Assembly: GCF_900113015.1 (NCBI RefSeq)
Contig: NZ_FONV01000031.1
Span: forward strand, 1 to 60,413
Length of the DNA: 60,413 nucleotides
Origin: Actinoplanes philippinensis
GTDB lineage: Bacteria > Actinomycetota > Actinomycetes > Mycobacteriales > Micromonosporaceae
Direction of reading: 5' to 3'
Shown piece by piece: positions 48,751-57,564 of this stretch. The notes under the pieces were generated by a model. That model was not told the DNA's origin, did no database searches, and saw only the letters and a program-made list of their open reading frames with translations. The stretch's first letter is position 1. Each line of letters starts with the position of its first letter. The translations under genes and the position numbers were made by a program.

Positions 48751-50280
48751 GTGCCCGACCGCGAGCTGAGGAGAGGCCACGAGGCGGCCATCGAGCACGC
48801 CTACCTGCTCATCGAGGCCGCGCAGGGGCACCACGACGCCGCCGCGGTGGAGCGGGCCGAGCACGAGGCGCGGGCCTGCGGCTGGGACGATGTCCGGCTG
48901 CTGCTGCATCTGGCGAGGTCGCTGGCGTGCCTGGAGGACGGGGTCGACGACACCGAGCACGTCGACGCGATGGTGTCCGCCGGGATGCTGCTGGGGGATC
49001 CGGCGCTGCTGGCGCTCGCGGTGGCGCTCAAGGCGCTGCGCTGTGCCGGCCGCCGCCGGATCGCGACGACCGGCGAGTCGGCGGCGGCGCTGCTGGTGGA
49101 GTCGGTGGTGCTGCTCGACGAGGCGGCGGACACCCTGGTGGTGCACCGGGCGGCGGCGCTGATCCAGGTCGCCTGTGTGGCTCACGAGCTGGGGTTCTGG
49201 GAGCTGGCGCAGGAGTATTACCAGCTCACCGACCGGTGCATGGCGGAGGAGGCGGGTGGCCGCTGGGCGGAGACGCTGCCCCGGCAGGCGCGGGTGGTCG
49301 CCTACAACACCGTGGACCTGACGCTGGACTGGGCGAGCTGCCTGGCCGCGATCGGCCACTGGGAGGCGGCGGCGGCCCGGGCCCGTACCGCGCTGGCTCT
49401 CGGTGATCCGACGGATCCCGGCTGGCCGCCGTCCTGGGTCGCGGAGATCCATGCGATGCGGCATCTGCTGGCCGCTCTTGCCGGGGATCCGCCCGTCGCG
49501 GCGGAGGGCAGGATCGCCGTGCTGGGCACGGCGTTCACGGCGGCGCGCGAGGGTGACGCGGCGGCTGCGGCGCGGCTGGCGGTGCGGGCCGGCGACGATG
49601 TCGGGATCACCCTGCCGACCGGCACGACGCTGCTGCGTCTGGGCATCGCCGCCAAGAGGCCGGGGACCAATCCCGAGGCGATCCGGTACGGCGACGAGCT
49701 GGCCGTGCTGCGCTGGAACGACCGCCTGGACCGGATGTCCGGCATGCGCGACGCGATCGCGGTGGAGCGCCGCCGCCGCGAGCACGAGCAGCTGCGCCGG
49801 GATCTGGTGGTGGACGAGCTGACCGGCCTGGCGAACCGGCGTGGCTACCAGGCGTTCCTGTCGGGCCTGGGTGAGCGGACCGACGAGCAGGCGTACGCGG
49901 TCATGATGATCGACGTCGACCATTTCAAGGCGGTCAACGACACCTTCGGCCACGACGTGGGTGACCTGGTGCTGGCCCGGCTCGGGCAGATCCTGGCGCT
50001 GCACGTGCGCCCGATCGACCTGGCCGCGCGGCTGGGCGGTGACGAGTTCGTGGTGATCCTGGCCGACGTGCACACCGGGATCCCCGCGGCACGGGCCCAG
50101 CAGGTCCTGGACGCGGTCCGGTCGCACCCGTGGGACGACCTGGCGGCCGGGCTGAAGGTGTCGGTGAGCATCGGCGTGCACCACGGCAGCCGGCGGGAGC
50201 TGCCCACGCTGCTGACCGACGCGGACCGCAGCCTCTATCACGCCAAGCACGACGGTCGCGGCCGGGTCTGGGCAAACTGA
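48751..50280 (+). CDS. Soluble diguanylate cyclase with TPR-like sensor region
   Basis: A 509-residue protein with no membrane segment. The first ~330 residues are helical repeats like tetratricopeptides. The GGDEF domain (~345-505) is intact: DELTGLANRRGY, MMIDVDHFKAVNDTFGH, RLGGDEFVVIL (~432). RPID five residues before GGDEF is a proper RxxD inhibitory site, so product feedback is expected. It should make c-di-GMP. GTG 48751 has GAGG 5 bases upstream; GTG 48739 is less likely. It is divergent from the hydrolase and 125 bases before the tyrosine operon. Confidence 0.88.
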   Translation: MPDRELRRGHEAAIEHAYLLIEAAQGHHDAAAVERAEHEARACGWDDVRLLLHLARSLACLEDGVDDTEHVDAMVSAGMLLGDPALLALAVALKALRCAGRRRIATTGESAAALLVESVVLLDEAADTLVVHRAAALIQVACVAHELGFWELAQEYYQLTDRCMAEEAGGRWAETLPRQARVVAYNTVDLTLDWASCLAAIGHWEAAAARARTALALGDPTDPGWPPSWVAEIHAMRHLLAALAGDPPVAAEGRIAVLGTAFTAAREGDAAAAARLAVRAGDDVGITLPTGTTLLRLGIAAKRPGTNPEAIRYGDELAVLRWNDRLDRMSGMRDAIAVERRRREHEQLRRDLVVDELTGLANRRGYQAFLSGLGERTDEQAYAVMMIDVDHFKAVNDTFGHDVGDLVLARLGQILALHVRPIDLAARLGGDEFVVILADVHTGIPAARAQQVLDAVRSHPWDDLAAGLKVSVSIGVHHGSRRELPTLLTDADRSLYHAKHDGRGRVWAN

Positions 50281-50341
50281 CCAGCACCAGGGCCGTCGGA
50301 CCTGCTGATCTGAGCAATCTGCCCGGCGAAATCTCCACTTG

Positions 50342-50369
50342 TTGTGCAGTGACCGGCGTCTCGTAAAGC
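50342..50369 (+). promoter_or_regulatory. Weak promoter candidate for the tyrosine operon
   Basis: TTGTGC (50342-50347), 16 bases, TAAAGC (50364-50369), ending 35 bases before the hpd start. Both hexamers are imperfect. Confidence 0.3.
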
Positions 50370-50404
50370 TGGGGGCATCAGCAAGGCCGCTGAAGGGAGC
50401 GCCG

Positions 50405-51610
50405 ATGTCCGTCAACGAGACGCTGACCAGCGAGGAACGCCTCGCGGAGCTTGATCTCGACACCCTCAAGCAGCTCGTCGGGCTCGTCGAGTACGACTCC
50501 GCCGGCGACCCGTTCCCGGTGACCGGGTGGGACGCGATCGTGTGGGCGGTCGGCAACGCCACCCAGACCGCGCACTTCTTCCGGTCCGCCTTCGGGATGG
50601 AGCTGATCGCCTACTCCGGCCCGGAGAACGGCAACCGCGACCACATGTCGTACGTGCTGAAGAGCGGCGCCATCCGGTTCGTGATCAACGGTGGCGTCGA
50701 CCCGGACAGCCCGGTCATCGCCCACCACGCGGTGCACGGCGACGGCATCACCGACATCGCCCTGACCGTTCCGGACGTGGACAAGTGCATCGAGCACGCC
50801 CGCGCACAGGGCGCCACCATCCTCGAGGAGCCGCACGACGTCTCCGACGAGCACGGCACGGTCCGGACGGCCGCCATCGCCGCCTACGGGGACACCCGCC
50901 ACACCCTGGTCGACCGGCGGCACTACTCCGGCCCGTACCTCCCCGGTTATGTCGCCCGGACCACGACGCACCGTAAGCGGCCCGGGGCGCCGAAGCGCAT
51001 CTTCCAGGCTCTCGACCACATCGTCGGCAACGTCGAGCTGGGCGCCATGGACCAGTGGGTGGACTTCTACAACCGGGTCATGGGCTTCACGAACATGGCC
51101 GAGTTCATCGGCGACGACATCGCCACCGACTACTCGGCGCTCATGTCGAAGGTCGTCGCGTCCGGCAACCACCGGGTCAAGTTCCCGCTGAACGAGCCGG
51201 CGATGGGCAAGAAGAAGTCGCAGATCGACGAGTACCTGGAGTTCTACCGCGGGCCGGGTGCGCAACACCTGGCGCTGGCCACCAACGACATCCTCGGCGC
51301 GGTCGACGCCCTGGTCGAGGAGGGTGTCGAGTTCCTCGCCACGCCGGACTCCTATTACCAGGACCCGGAGCTGCGGGCCCGGATCGGTGAGGTGCGGGTG
51401 CCGATCGAGGAGCTGCAGAAGCGCGGCATCCTGGTGGACCGGGACGAGGACGGTTATCTGCTGCAGATCTTCACCAAGCCGATCGGTGACCGGCCTACCG
51501 TGTTCTTCGAGCTGATCGAGCGGCACGGGTCGCTCGGGTTCGGCAAGGGCAACTTCAAGGCCCTGTTCGAGGCCATCGAGCGGGAGCAGGCGAAACGCGG
51601 GAACTTCTGA
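50405..51610 (+). CDS. hpd: 4-hydroxyphenylpyruvate dioxygenase
   Basis: A 401-residue non-haem iron enzyme turning 4-hydroxyphenylpyruvate into homogentisate. Two vicinal-oxygen-chelate halves are present. The iron ligands are His in FQALDHIVGNV (~204), His in GAQHLALATNDI (~287) and Glu in TVFFELIER (~368). Product-binding parts such as RVKFPLNEPA and SQIDEYLEFYRGPG are also kept. GGGAG lies 6 bases before the ATG. First gene of the operon; its stop shares a base with the hmgA ATG (TGATG). Confidence 0.96.
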   Translation: MSVNETLTSEERLAELDLDTLKQLVGLVEYDSAGDPFPVTGWDAIVWAVGNATQTAHFFRSAFGMELIAYSGPENGNRDHMSYVLKSGAIRFVINGGVDPDSPVIAHHAVHGDGITDIALTVPDVDKCIEHARAQGATILEEPHDVSDEHGTVRTAAIAAYGDTRHTLVDRRHYSGPYLPGYVARTTTHRKRPGAPKRIFQALDHIVGNVELGAMDQWVDFYNRVMGFTNMAEFIGDDIATDYSALMSKVVASGNHRVKFPLNEPAMGKKKSQIDEYLEFYRGPGAQHLALATNDILGAVDALVEEGVEFLATPDSYYQDPELRARIGEVRVPIEELQKRGILVDRDEDGYLLQIFTKPIGDRPTVFFELIERHGSLGFGKGNFKALFEAIEREQAKRGNF

Positions 51611-52806
51611 TGGCGCACTACCAACGAATGGGCAACGTGCCGGCCAAGCGGCACACCCAGCACCGCGACCCGGACGGCAAGCTCTACTACGAGGAGCTGA
51701 TGGGCGAGGAGGGGTTCTCCTCCGACTCGTCGCTGCTCTACCACCGGCACGTGCCGTCGGCGGTCGCCGGCGCGCGGATCTGGCAGCTGCCGGATCAGGC
51801 GACCGAGGCGAACCAGCCACTGCTGCCCCGGCACCTGCGCCTGCACGAGCTCTTCGACGGCGAGGAGTGGAAGTCGTGCGACGCGGTCCGGGACCGGCGG
51901 CTGGTCCTCGGCAACGCCGACGTGCGGATCGGGTACGTGGTGGCCGGCACCGCGTCACCGCTGTACCGCAACGCCACCGGTGACGAGTGCGTCTACGTGG
52001 AGGCCGGCGCCGGAACGGTCGAGACGGTCTTCGGCGATCTGGAGGTGGGCGCGGGCGACTACGTCATCCTGCCGCGGGCCACCACGCACCGGTGGGCGCC
52101 GGCCGGGGACGCGCCGTTGCGGCTCTACACGATCGAGGCGAACAGCCACATCGCGCCGCCGAAGCGGTACCTCTCCCGGTACGGCCAGTTCCTCGAACAC
52201 GCGCCGTACTGCGAACGCGATCTGCGTACCCCCGATGCCCCTCATGTCGTGGAGGGGGAGAACGTCGAGGTCTACATCAAGCATCGCGGTGACGGGCCGG
52301 CCGGGCTCGCCGGGACCGTGCACGTCCTGCCGCACCACCCGTTCGACGTGGTCGGCTGGGACGGCTGCCTGTACCCCTACGCGTTCAACATCGCCGACTT
52401 CGAGCCGATCACCGGCCGGGTCCACCAGCCGCCGCCGGTGCACCAGGTCTTCGAGGGCAACAACTTCGTGATCTGCAACTTCGTGCCGCGCAAGGTCGAC
52501 TACCACCCGCTGGCCGTGCCGGTGCCGTACTACCACTCGAACGTCGACAGCGACGAGGTCATGTTCTACGTGGGCGGTGACTACGAGGCGCGTAAGGGGT
52601 CGGGGATCAACGTCGGGTCGGTGTCGCTGCACCCGGGCGGGCACTCGCACGGGCCGCAGCCGCGCGCCATCGAGGGCAGCCTCGGCGCCGAACGGTTCGA
52701 CGAGCTGGCCGTCATGGTCGACACGTTCCGGCCGCTGGGGCTCGGTGAGGCCGGCCGGCTCTGCGACGACGGTGTCTACGCCTGGACCTGGGCACGGAAC
52801 TCGTGA
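51610..52806 (+). CDS. hmgA: Homogentisate 1,2-dioxygenase
   Basis: A 398-residue iron enzyme that opens the homogentisate ring to maleylacetoacetate. The metal ligands lie in YYHSNVDSDEVMFYVGG (His ~308, Glu ~314) and HSHGPQP (His ~346). CNFVPRKVDYHPLAVPVPYY is typical of the family. It is shorter than the ~440-residue proteobacterial and human enzymes but normal for actinomycetes as I recall. It overlaps hpd by one base and the next gene by four (GTGA). Confidence 0.93.
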   Translation: MAHYQRMGNVPAKRHTQHRDPDGKLYYEELMGEEGFSSDSSLLYHRHVPSAVAGARIWQLPDQATEANQPLLPRHLRLHELFDGEEWKSCDAVRDRRLVLGNADVRIGYVVAGTASPLYRNATGDECVYVEAGAGTVETVFGDLEVGAGDYVILPRATTHRWAPAGDAPLRLYTIEANSHIAPPKRYLSRYGQFLEHAPYCERDLRTPDAPHVVEGENVEVYIKHRGDGPAGLAGTVHVLPHHPFDVVGWDGCLYPYAFNIADFEPITGRVHQPPPVHQVFEGNNFVICNFVPRKVDYHPLAVPVPYYHSNVDSDEVMFYVGGDYEARKGSGINVGSVSLHPGGHSHGPQPRAIEGSLGAERFDELAVMVDTFRPLGLGEAGRLCDDGVYAWTWARNS

Positions 52807-53552
52807 GCACCCTGTTCGCGGGGTTGTTCGACGACGCGGCGATCTTCCCGCCGGGCAACGTGCCGATGGCCGAGGCGGTGGCCGCCCATCGGGCCCGGCA
52901 GGGGTCGCCGCTGGTCGGGCCGTTCGTGTGCTCGCTGGCTCGCTTCGACGAACTGGCCTCCTGCACGGGCGGGGCCCCGCTGCGCGTGTCGCTCGTGCTG
53001 CCGGGGCCGGTCGACGCCCTGCCCGCGGCCGGCGGCGTCGAGATCGTGGCGGTGGAGGGACCTTCGCTCGGCCGCGGGGCGCTCACGACGTACGTCGAGA
53101 TCCCGTGCGTGGAGGTCACCGCGACGCGCGTCGCGGCCCTGCGCGAGGCCGGCCTGCGATTGAAGATCAGGACCGGTGGGGTACGCGCGGACGCGTTCCC
53201 GAGGGAGCGCGAGCTGGCTGGCGCGATCTGGGCGGCGGTGCGCGGCGGCCTCGCGTTCAAGCTGACCGCCGGCCTGCACGACCCGATCCGTCATCGAGAC
53301 CCGGTGACCGGTTTCGAACACCACGGCTTTCTCAACGTGCTGCTCGCCACCGCACGTGCCCTGCAGGGTTACGAGATCGAGCGGGCGCTCGCCGACCAGG
53401 ACGGCGACCGGGTCGCGGCCGCGGTCGCCGGGATCGACGACGTGCTGGCCAAGGCGGTCCGGCACCATTTCATCAGCTTCGGCACCTGCAGCATCGACGA
53501 GCCGGCAGCCGGGCTGCGACGCTACGGACTCATCTCGGAGGCAGCGCTGTGA
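52803..53552 (+). CDS. Conserved unknown protein of the homogentisate operon
   Basis: A 249-residue soluble protein that I cannot assign to a characterised family. The pattern LFAGLFDDAAIFPPGN at the start, LRLKIRTGGVRADAFP (~120), LAFKLTAGLHDPIRH (~150) and HHGFLNVLLATARAL (~170) suggests a TIM-barrel-like enzyme with conserved Lys, Arg, His and Asp at strand ends. It overlaps both neighbours by four bases, so it is a firm member of the operon. It occupies the place of maleylacetoacetate isomerase, which in other bacteria is a glutathione enzyme; actinomycetes lack glutathione. A role in that step is inference. Confidence 0.8.
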   Translation: MSTLFAGLFDDAAIFPPGNVPMAEAVAAHRARQGSPLVGPFVCSLARFDELASCTGGAPLRVSLVLPGPVDALPAAGGVEIVAVEGPSLGRGALTTYVEIPCVEVTATRVAALREAGLRLKIRTGGVRADAFPRERELAGAIWAAVRGGLAFKLTAGLHDPIRHRDPVTGFEHHGFLNVLLATARALQGYEIERALADQDGDRVAAAVAGIDDVLAKAVRHHFISFGTCSIDEPAAGLRRYGLISEAAL

Positions 53553-54745
53553 CATGGCTCGACATCCCGGCCGGCCATCCGTTCGGCGTCGCCGCCCTAC
53601 CCTACGGGGTGTTCAGCACACCCGCCGACCCGCACCCGCGGACCGGTGTCGCGATCGGTGACCAGGTCATCGACCTGCCCGCCACGGTCCGCCGGCTGGC
53701 CCCGTCGCTGGCCGGCGCGGTCGCCGGGCCGTCGCTCGACGCGCTGCTCGCCGCCGGGCCGGACGTCTGGGCGGAACTGCGTGACCTGCTGACCGTCTGG
53801 GTCACCGACGAGGTGCACCGGTCTCATCTCGTGGTCCGGGACGACGCGATCATGCACCTGCCGTTCACCGTCGCCGACTACGTCGACTTCTACGCCTCCG
53901 AGGAGCACGCCACCAACCTGGGCCGGATGTTCCGTCCCGACCAGGCGCCGCTCACCCCGAACTGGAAGCACCTGCCGATCGGCTACCACGGCCGGGCGGG
54001 CACTGTCGTCGTGTCCGGAACCGACATCACCCGGCCGAGCGGCCAGCGCCGCAGCCCGGACGGCGAGATCACCTTCGGCCCGTCCCGCCGGCTCGACATC
54101 GAAGCCGAGCTCGGTTACGTGGTCGGCATCGGCTCGGCCCTCGGCGAGCCGGTCGAGCTGGGCGCCTTCGACCGGCACGTGTTCGGGGTGTGCCTGGTCA
54201 ACGACTGGTCCGCCCGCGACATCCAGGCCTGGGAGTACGTTCCGCTCGGCCCGTTCCTCGGCAAGAGCTTCGCCACGTCGATCTCCCCGTGGATCCTGCC
54301 GCTGGCCGCGCTCGACCACGCCCGGGTCGCCCCGCCGGAGCGGACCGTGCCGCTGCTGCCGTACCTCGACGACGAGAAGGCGCAGCCGTGGGGTTTCGAC
54401 ATCCGCCTGGAGATCAGCCTCAACGGGCACGTCGTGTCGCGGCCGTCGTTCGCCGGCATGTACTGGACCGGCGCGCAGATGCTCGCCCACATGACCGCCA
54501 ACGGCGCCTCGCTGCGCACCGGCGACCTGTTCGCCTCCGGCACGATCAGCGGCGGCTCACCGGGCTGCCTCATCGAGCTGAGCTGGAACGGCACGAACCC
54601 GGTCGACCTGCCGGACGGCTCGCGGCGAACCTTCCTCGCCGACGGCGACGAGGTGGTGATCACGGCGACCGCGCCAGGGCCGGGCGGCTCGATCGTGGGA
54701 CTCGGTGCGGTGGCCGGCCGGGTCCGTCCGTCCCTCGCCGGGTGA
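53549..54745 (+). CDS. fahA: Fumarylacetoacetase
   Basis: A 398-residue hydrolase that splits fumarylacetoacetate to fumarate and acetoacetate, the last step of tyrosine breakdown. The family signature appears in VADYVDFYASEEHATNLGRM (~112-131, metal Asp and catalytic His), WKHLPIGYHGRAG (~150), RLDIEAELGYVVG (metal Glu pair), NDWSARDIQAWEY (metal Asp) and PLGPFLGKSFATSISPW. The start GTG overlaps the previous stop. The frame is open a long way upstream but that is a shadow of the unknown gene. Confidence 0.94.
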   Translation: MTWLDIPAGHPFGVAALPYGVFSTPADPHPRTGVAIGDQVIDLPATVRRLAPSLAGAVAGPSLDALLAAGPDVWAELRDLLTVWVTDEVHRSHLVVRDDAIMHLPFTVADYVDFYASEEHATNLGRMFRPDQAPLTPNWKHLPIGYHGRAGTVVVSGTDITRPSGQRRSPDGEITFGPSRRLDIEAELGYVVGIGSALGEPVELGAFDRHVFGVCLVNDWSARDIQAWEYVPLGPFLGKSFATSISPWILPLAALDHARVAPPERTVPLLPYLDDEKAQPWGFDIRLEISLNGHVVSRPSFAGMYWTGAQMLAHMTANGASLRTGDLFASGTISGGSPGCLIELSWNGTNPVDLPDGSRRTFLADGDEVVITATAPGPGGSIVGLGAVAGRVRPSLAG

Positions 54746-54807
54746 ACGATCGATCAAATACTGATTGATCTCGAACCGTTCGCGGCTCGGGTCCGTGTCA
54801 TGTCGCG

Positions 54808-54890
54808 ACGGTGGGCAGCTTCCGCCCGCCGCCGCCATGACGGTCGGCAGCTCCGCCACCGTCGAACGACGGTGGGCCGCTCCGCCCACC
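54808..54890 (+). repeat. Three tandem hairpins in the leader of the DUF3455 gene
   Basis: ACGGT-N-GGC-N-GC blocks begin at 54808, 54840 and 54869. They fold as GGTGGGC...GCCCGCC (54810-54830), ACGGTCGGC...GCCACCGT (54840-54862) and the perfect GGTGGGC-CGCTCC-GCCCACC (54871-54890). Loops share (A/C)GCTYC. Confidence 0.7.
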
Positions 54891-54911
54891 CGAGCAGGCA
54901 GGGGAAAAGTC

Positions 54912-55493
54912 ATGCTCACCACCCGTTCCCGGATCAGTGCTGTCGCCGTCGCCGCGGCGATCGGCGCGGCCACCGTGGCGAGCCCCGCGCTCGCCGGGGT
55001 GCACACCGACAGCGTGGAGGCCAGCTCCCGTCAGGTCGGCGTTCCGCTGATCGCCAAGGAGATCCGGCCGCCGGCCGGGTCCAAGCTGGTCGGGGCGTAC
55101 ATCGTCGTCAGCGGCACCCAGACCTACACCTGCGCGGTTCCGGAGGGCGCGGCGACCGGCGTGTTCACCGGCACCCCGTCGGTGCCGGAGGCTCAGCTCA
55201 TCGGCACCGGCGGCCGCATTCACCACTTCGGCGGCCCGACCTGGCAGTCGCTGCGGGACGGCTCGCTGGTCACCGCGTCGCGAGCGGCGGGCGTGAACGT
55301 CGACGGCGCCATCCCGGAGCTGCTGCTCAAGGTCGAGACCCACTCCGGCAAGGGCGTTCTCAGCCGGGCCGACTACATCAACCGGCTGCGCACGTCCGGT
55401 GGCGTCGCCCCGTCCGGCAGCTGCACCGCGGGGCAGAAGGCGTCCGTTCCGTACGGCTCGATCTATGTCTTCTGGGACGCCCCGGCGTCCTGA
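54912..55493 (+). CDS. Secreted DUF3455 protein
   Basis: A 193-residue exported protein of the DUF3455 family, unknown function. A signal peptide (SAVAVAAAIGAATVASPALA) is followed by VPLIAKEIRPPAGSKLVGAY, GTQTYTC, HHFGGPTWQSLRDGS and the Gly/Ser-rich end ASVPYGSIYVFW. Two cysteines (YTCAVP, GSCTAG) may form a disulfide. GGGGAAAAG is the ribosome site. The leader contains three similar hairpins and the gene ends in a strong terminator. Confidence 0.82.
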   Translation: MLTTRSRISAVAVAAAIGAATVASPALAGVHTDSVEASSRQVGVPLIAKEIRPPAGSKLVGAYIVVSGTQTYTCAVPEGAATGVFTGTPSVPEAQLIGTGGRIHHFGGPTWQSLRDGSLVTASRAAGVNVDGAIPELLLKVETHSGKGVLSRADYINRLRTSGGVAPSGSCTAGQKASVPYGSIYVFWDAPAS

Positions 55494-55507
55494 GAAATCG
55501 ATGCGGG

Positions 55508-55543
55508 ACGGCCCGGAGGCACTTTCGCCTCCGGGCCGTTTCT
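55508..55543. terminator. Strong bidirectional terminator
   Basis: A perfect 13-bp stem (55508-55520 with 55527-55539), loop ACTTTC, followed by TTTCT; lies between two convergent genes. Confidence 0.88.
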
Positions 55544-55545
55544 GC

Positions 55546-56073
55546 TCACCGCCAGGCGAAGACCTGCGGGGGTACGGCCACCGCGCTCGCGAAGTTGCTG
55601 TTCACGGTGCGCGCCTCGGTGGCGTTCGGGTTCGCGTTGGTGCAGCTCACCGGGGCGCTGCTGCCGGACATCAGGTCGGCGCACAGCCCCGTGCGCCGGT
55701 CCGGCAGACCGAGGATGTGACCGAACTCGTGCGCCGAGATCCGCGGCGGATGGTAGCCCTGGTTGACCGCCTGGCGGCCCATGTACCAGTAGCCGTTGCC
55801 GAGCGAGCTGGAGTAGGTGCGCGGCCAGCCGTTGTCGGCGTAGATCCGGATGTTCGGCGTGCGGCCGGCGGTCACCGGGAGCAGCCGAACGTTGGTGACG
55901 CTGTTGTTCCAGATCTGCGCGCCCTGGTCGACGACGGCCTTGAACTCCTGGGCCTGGCTGGCGTCGTAGTACAGGACTCGGGGGGCCGCGGTGGCGGGGG
56001 TGGCGGTGACCACCTGGACGCCGCCGAGGGCGAGAACGGCGAAGACGGCCGCCGCGATCTTGCGGAGCAGCAT
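55546..56073 (-). CDS. Snapalysin-like secreted zinc metalloprotease
   Basis: A 175-residue exported protease of the M7 type. Signal peptide ~1-30 (AAAVFAVLALGGVQVV). The zinc site is the extended HEXXH form with an Asp as third ligand: SAHEFGHILGLPD (~114). Two pairs of cysteines are likely (LCADLM and VSCTNA). Unlike many Streptomyces snapalysins there is no divergent LysR regulator beside it. GGAGGA is a strong ribosome site; a near-perfect palindrome lies 64 bases upstream. Confidence 0.85.
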   Translation of the reverse strand: MLLRKIAAAVFAVLALGGVQVVTATPATAAPRVLYYDASQAQEFKAVVDQGAQIWNNSVTNVRLLPVTAGRTPNIRIYADNGWPRTYSSSLGNGYWYMGRQAVNQGYHPPRISAHEFGHILGLPDRRTGLCADLMSGSSAPVSCTNANPNATEARTVNSNFASAVAVPPQVFAWR

Positions 56074-56136
56074 GGCTTCCTCCGGGGGAACGGGGGTAAG
56101 GACACCACCTTTCTATCGAGAAACATCGATTGAATC

Positions 56137-56153
56137 GGCATATCGGATGTGCC
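56137..56153. promoter_or_regulatory. Palindrome upstream of the snapalysin gene
   Basis: GGCATATC-G-GATGTGCC, a 17-base palindrome with one G-T pair, near position -64. Nearby CGAT repeats may belong to the same site. Confidence 0.35.
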
Positions 56154-56155
56154 CT

Positions 56156-56180
56156 CTGCCGGGCGTGATGCTCCCGGCAG
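56156..56180 (-). terminator. Terminator candidate for the lipoprotein gene
   Basis: CTGCCGGG (56156-56163) and CCCGGCAG (56173-56180), an 8-bp stem, 66 bases after the stop at 56247. Confidence 0.45.
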
Positions 56181-56246
56181 CGTCGCGTTGCAGAAACCGG
56201 ACGAGGGCCGGCATTCGGGGGAGCGTGATGATCCGTCAGGTGCGCT

Positions 56247-56846
56247 CTAGTACTCCCGGCAGGTCCAGGAGACCTTTCCGCTGATGGCGTCGCCGGGCAG
56301 GCCGCCTTCGCCGGTTTTCGCGAGTTTCGTGAACGTCCACGACCCGCCGCCCTTGCCGTCGGTGACGGCCTTGGAGGCGGTGCTGTCCGGCCATGTGCCG
56401 TAGACGGTGTTGTCGATCGCGATGCTCGGGCGCGAACCGGGCGCGACGAGCTGGTCCTTCGGGTAGGCGCCGGGGCCGGTGTAGTCGGCGATCCACATCT
56501 CCACGGTGATGTCGTGGCCGGTGACGGGGCCGTCGAGCAGGCCGGCTGTCAGGAATTGTCTCTCGGCGGTGCCCCGGGCGTACTCGGCGCACGTCTTGAG
56601 GAAGTGGGCGCCGCCGGAGGGGGCGAGCGCGGTCATCGAGCCCTGGACGGTGACGGCTCCGGTGATGTCGAAGGTGAGGGTGAGTTCCGGACCGAGGGTG
56701 GCTTTGACCTCGTCGGAGATCTCGCTGCCGGGAGGGCCGTAGTCGTAGATCGGGCCCTGGCCGGCCTCGGCGGCGCCGCACGCGGTGAGGGTGGCGAGCG
56801 CCAGGGTGGCCATCAGGGCCGAGGCGGTCCGTCGAGCGCTGAACAT
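56247..56846 (-). CDS. Lipoprotein of unknown function
   Basis: A 199-residue lipoprotein with lipobox LTAC (ATLALATLTACG, Cys ~23). The mature part has beta-rich sequence with GSEISDEVKATLGPELTLTF and ends in a Cys-containing SGKVSWTCREY that may pair with the only other Cys (LKTCAEY). The final VSWTC recalls the end of some mycobacterial lipoproteins but no family was assigned. AGGAG is 8 bases before the ATG. It lies 70 bases 3' of the response regulator gene on the same strand. Confidence 0.65.
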   Translation of the reverse strand: MFSARRTASALMATLALATLTACGAAEAGQGPIYDYGPPGSEISDEVKATLGPELTLTFDITGAVTVQGSMTALAPSGGAHFLKTCAEYARGTAERQFLTAGLLDGPVTGHDITVEMWIADYTGPGAYPKDQLVAPGSRPSIAIDNTVYGTWPDSTASKAVTDGKGGGSWTFTKLAKTGEGGLPGDAISGKVSWTCREY

Positions 56847-56916
56847 GGTGTCACTCCTTGTCTGACCTGTGCGGACAGCATGCGGAGGGCCACCAAAGGA
56901 TCGCCAAAGACGCCGG

Positions 56917-57564
56917 TCAGCCGGCGTTGAGGTAGGTGAGGACGGCCATCACCCGGCGGTTGTCGTCGTCGGACGGGGGCAGGCCGAGTTTCGTGAAGAT
57001 GGCGGCGATGTGTTTGCTGACCGCGCTGTCGCTGAGGAAGAGGCGCTGGGCGATGGCCGTGTTGGAGCGGCCCTGGGCCATCAGTTCGAGGACCTCGCGT
57101 TCGCGGGCGGTGAGGCGGGACAGCGGGGTGGCGGGGCCACCGGCGGCCAGCAGCTTGGCGATGACCTGCGGGTCCATGGCGGTTCCGCCGGCGGCGACCC
57201 GGCGGACCGCGTCGGTGAACTGGTCGCCGTTGAGGACGCGGTCCTTGAGCAGGTAGCCGACCGCGCCGGCGCCGTCGGCGAGCAGCTCGCGGGCGTAGAG
57301 CTGTTCGACGTGGGCGGAGAGCACCAGGATCGGCAGGCCGGGGGTGGCGCGGCGGGCTTCGAGGGCGATCTGCAGGCCTTCGTCGGTGAAGGTGGGTGGC
57401 AGGCGGACGTCGACGACGGCCACGTCGGGGCGGTGCCGGGTGAGGGCGTCGCGCAGGGACGGACCGTCCGCGACGGCGGCGGCGATGGTGAAGCCGTGGG
57501 TTTCGAGGAGCAGGGCGAGGCCGTCCCTCAGGAGGTGGAGGTCTTCGGCGAGGACAACGCGCAC
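56917..57564 (-). CDS. NarL/LuxR-type response regulator
   Basis: A 215-residue regulator. Receiver: RVVLAEDLHLLRDG (one acidic residue of the usual pair is Glu), acceptor Asp in VAVVDVRLPPTFTDEG (~51), Lys in GYLLKDRV. LuxR helix-turn-helix: LTAREREVLELMAQGRSN and AIAQRLFLSDSAVSKHI. The first 37 bases overlap the end of the kinase gene in another frame. GGAGG precedes the GTG. Confidence 0.9.
   Translation of the reverse strand: MRVVLAEDLHLLRDGLALLLETHGFTIAAAVADGPSLRDALTRHRPDVAVVDVRLPPTFTDEGLQIALEARRATPGLPILVLSAHVEQLYARELLADGAGAVGYLLKDRVLNGDQFTDAVRRVAAGGTAMDPQVIAKLLAAGGPATPLSRLTAREREVLELMAQGRSNTAIAQRLFLSDSAVSKHIAAIFTKLGLPPSDDDNRRVMAVLTYLNAG

Noticed and set aside
48591..48791. N-terminal extension of the hydrolase
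   Set aside because: The extra codons before ATG 48590 overlap the divergent cyclase promoter and do not resemble the family.
52577..53548. Long upstream extension of the fahA frame
   Set aside because: It is the out-of-frame shadow of the unknown operon gene, and fahA starts with the usual four-base overlap.
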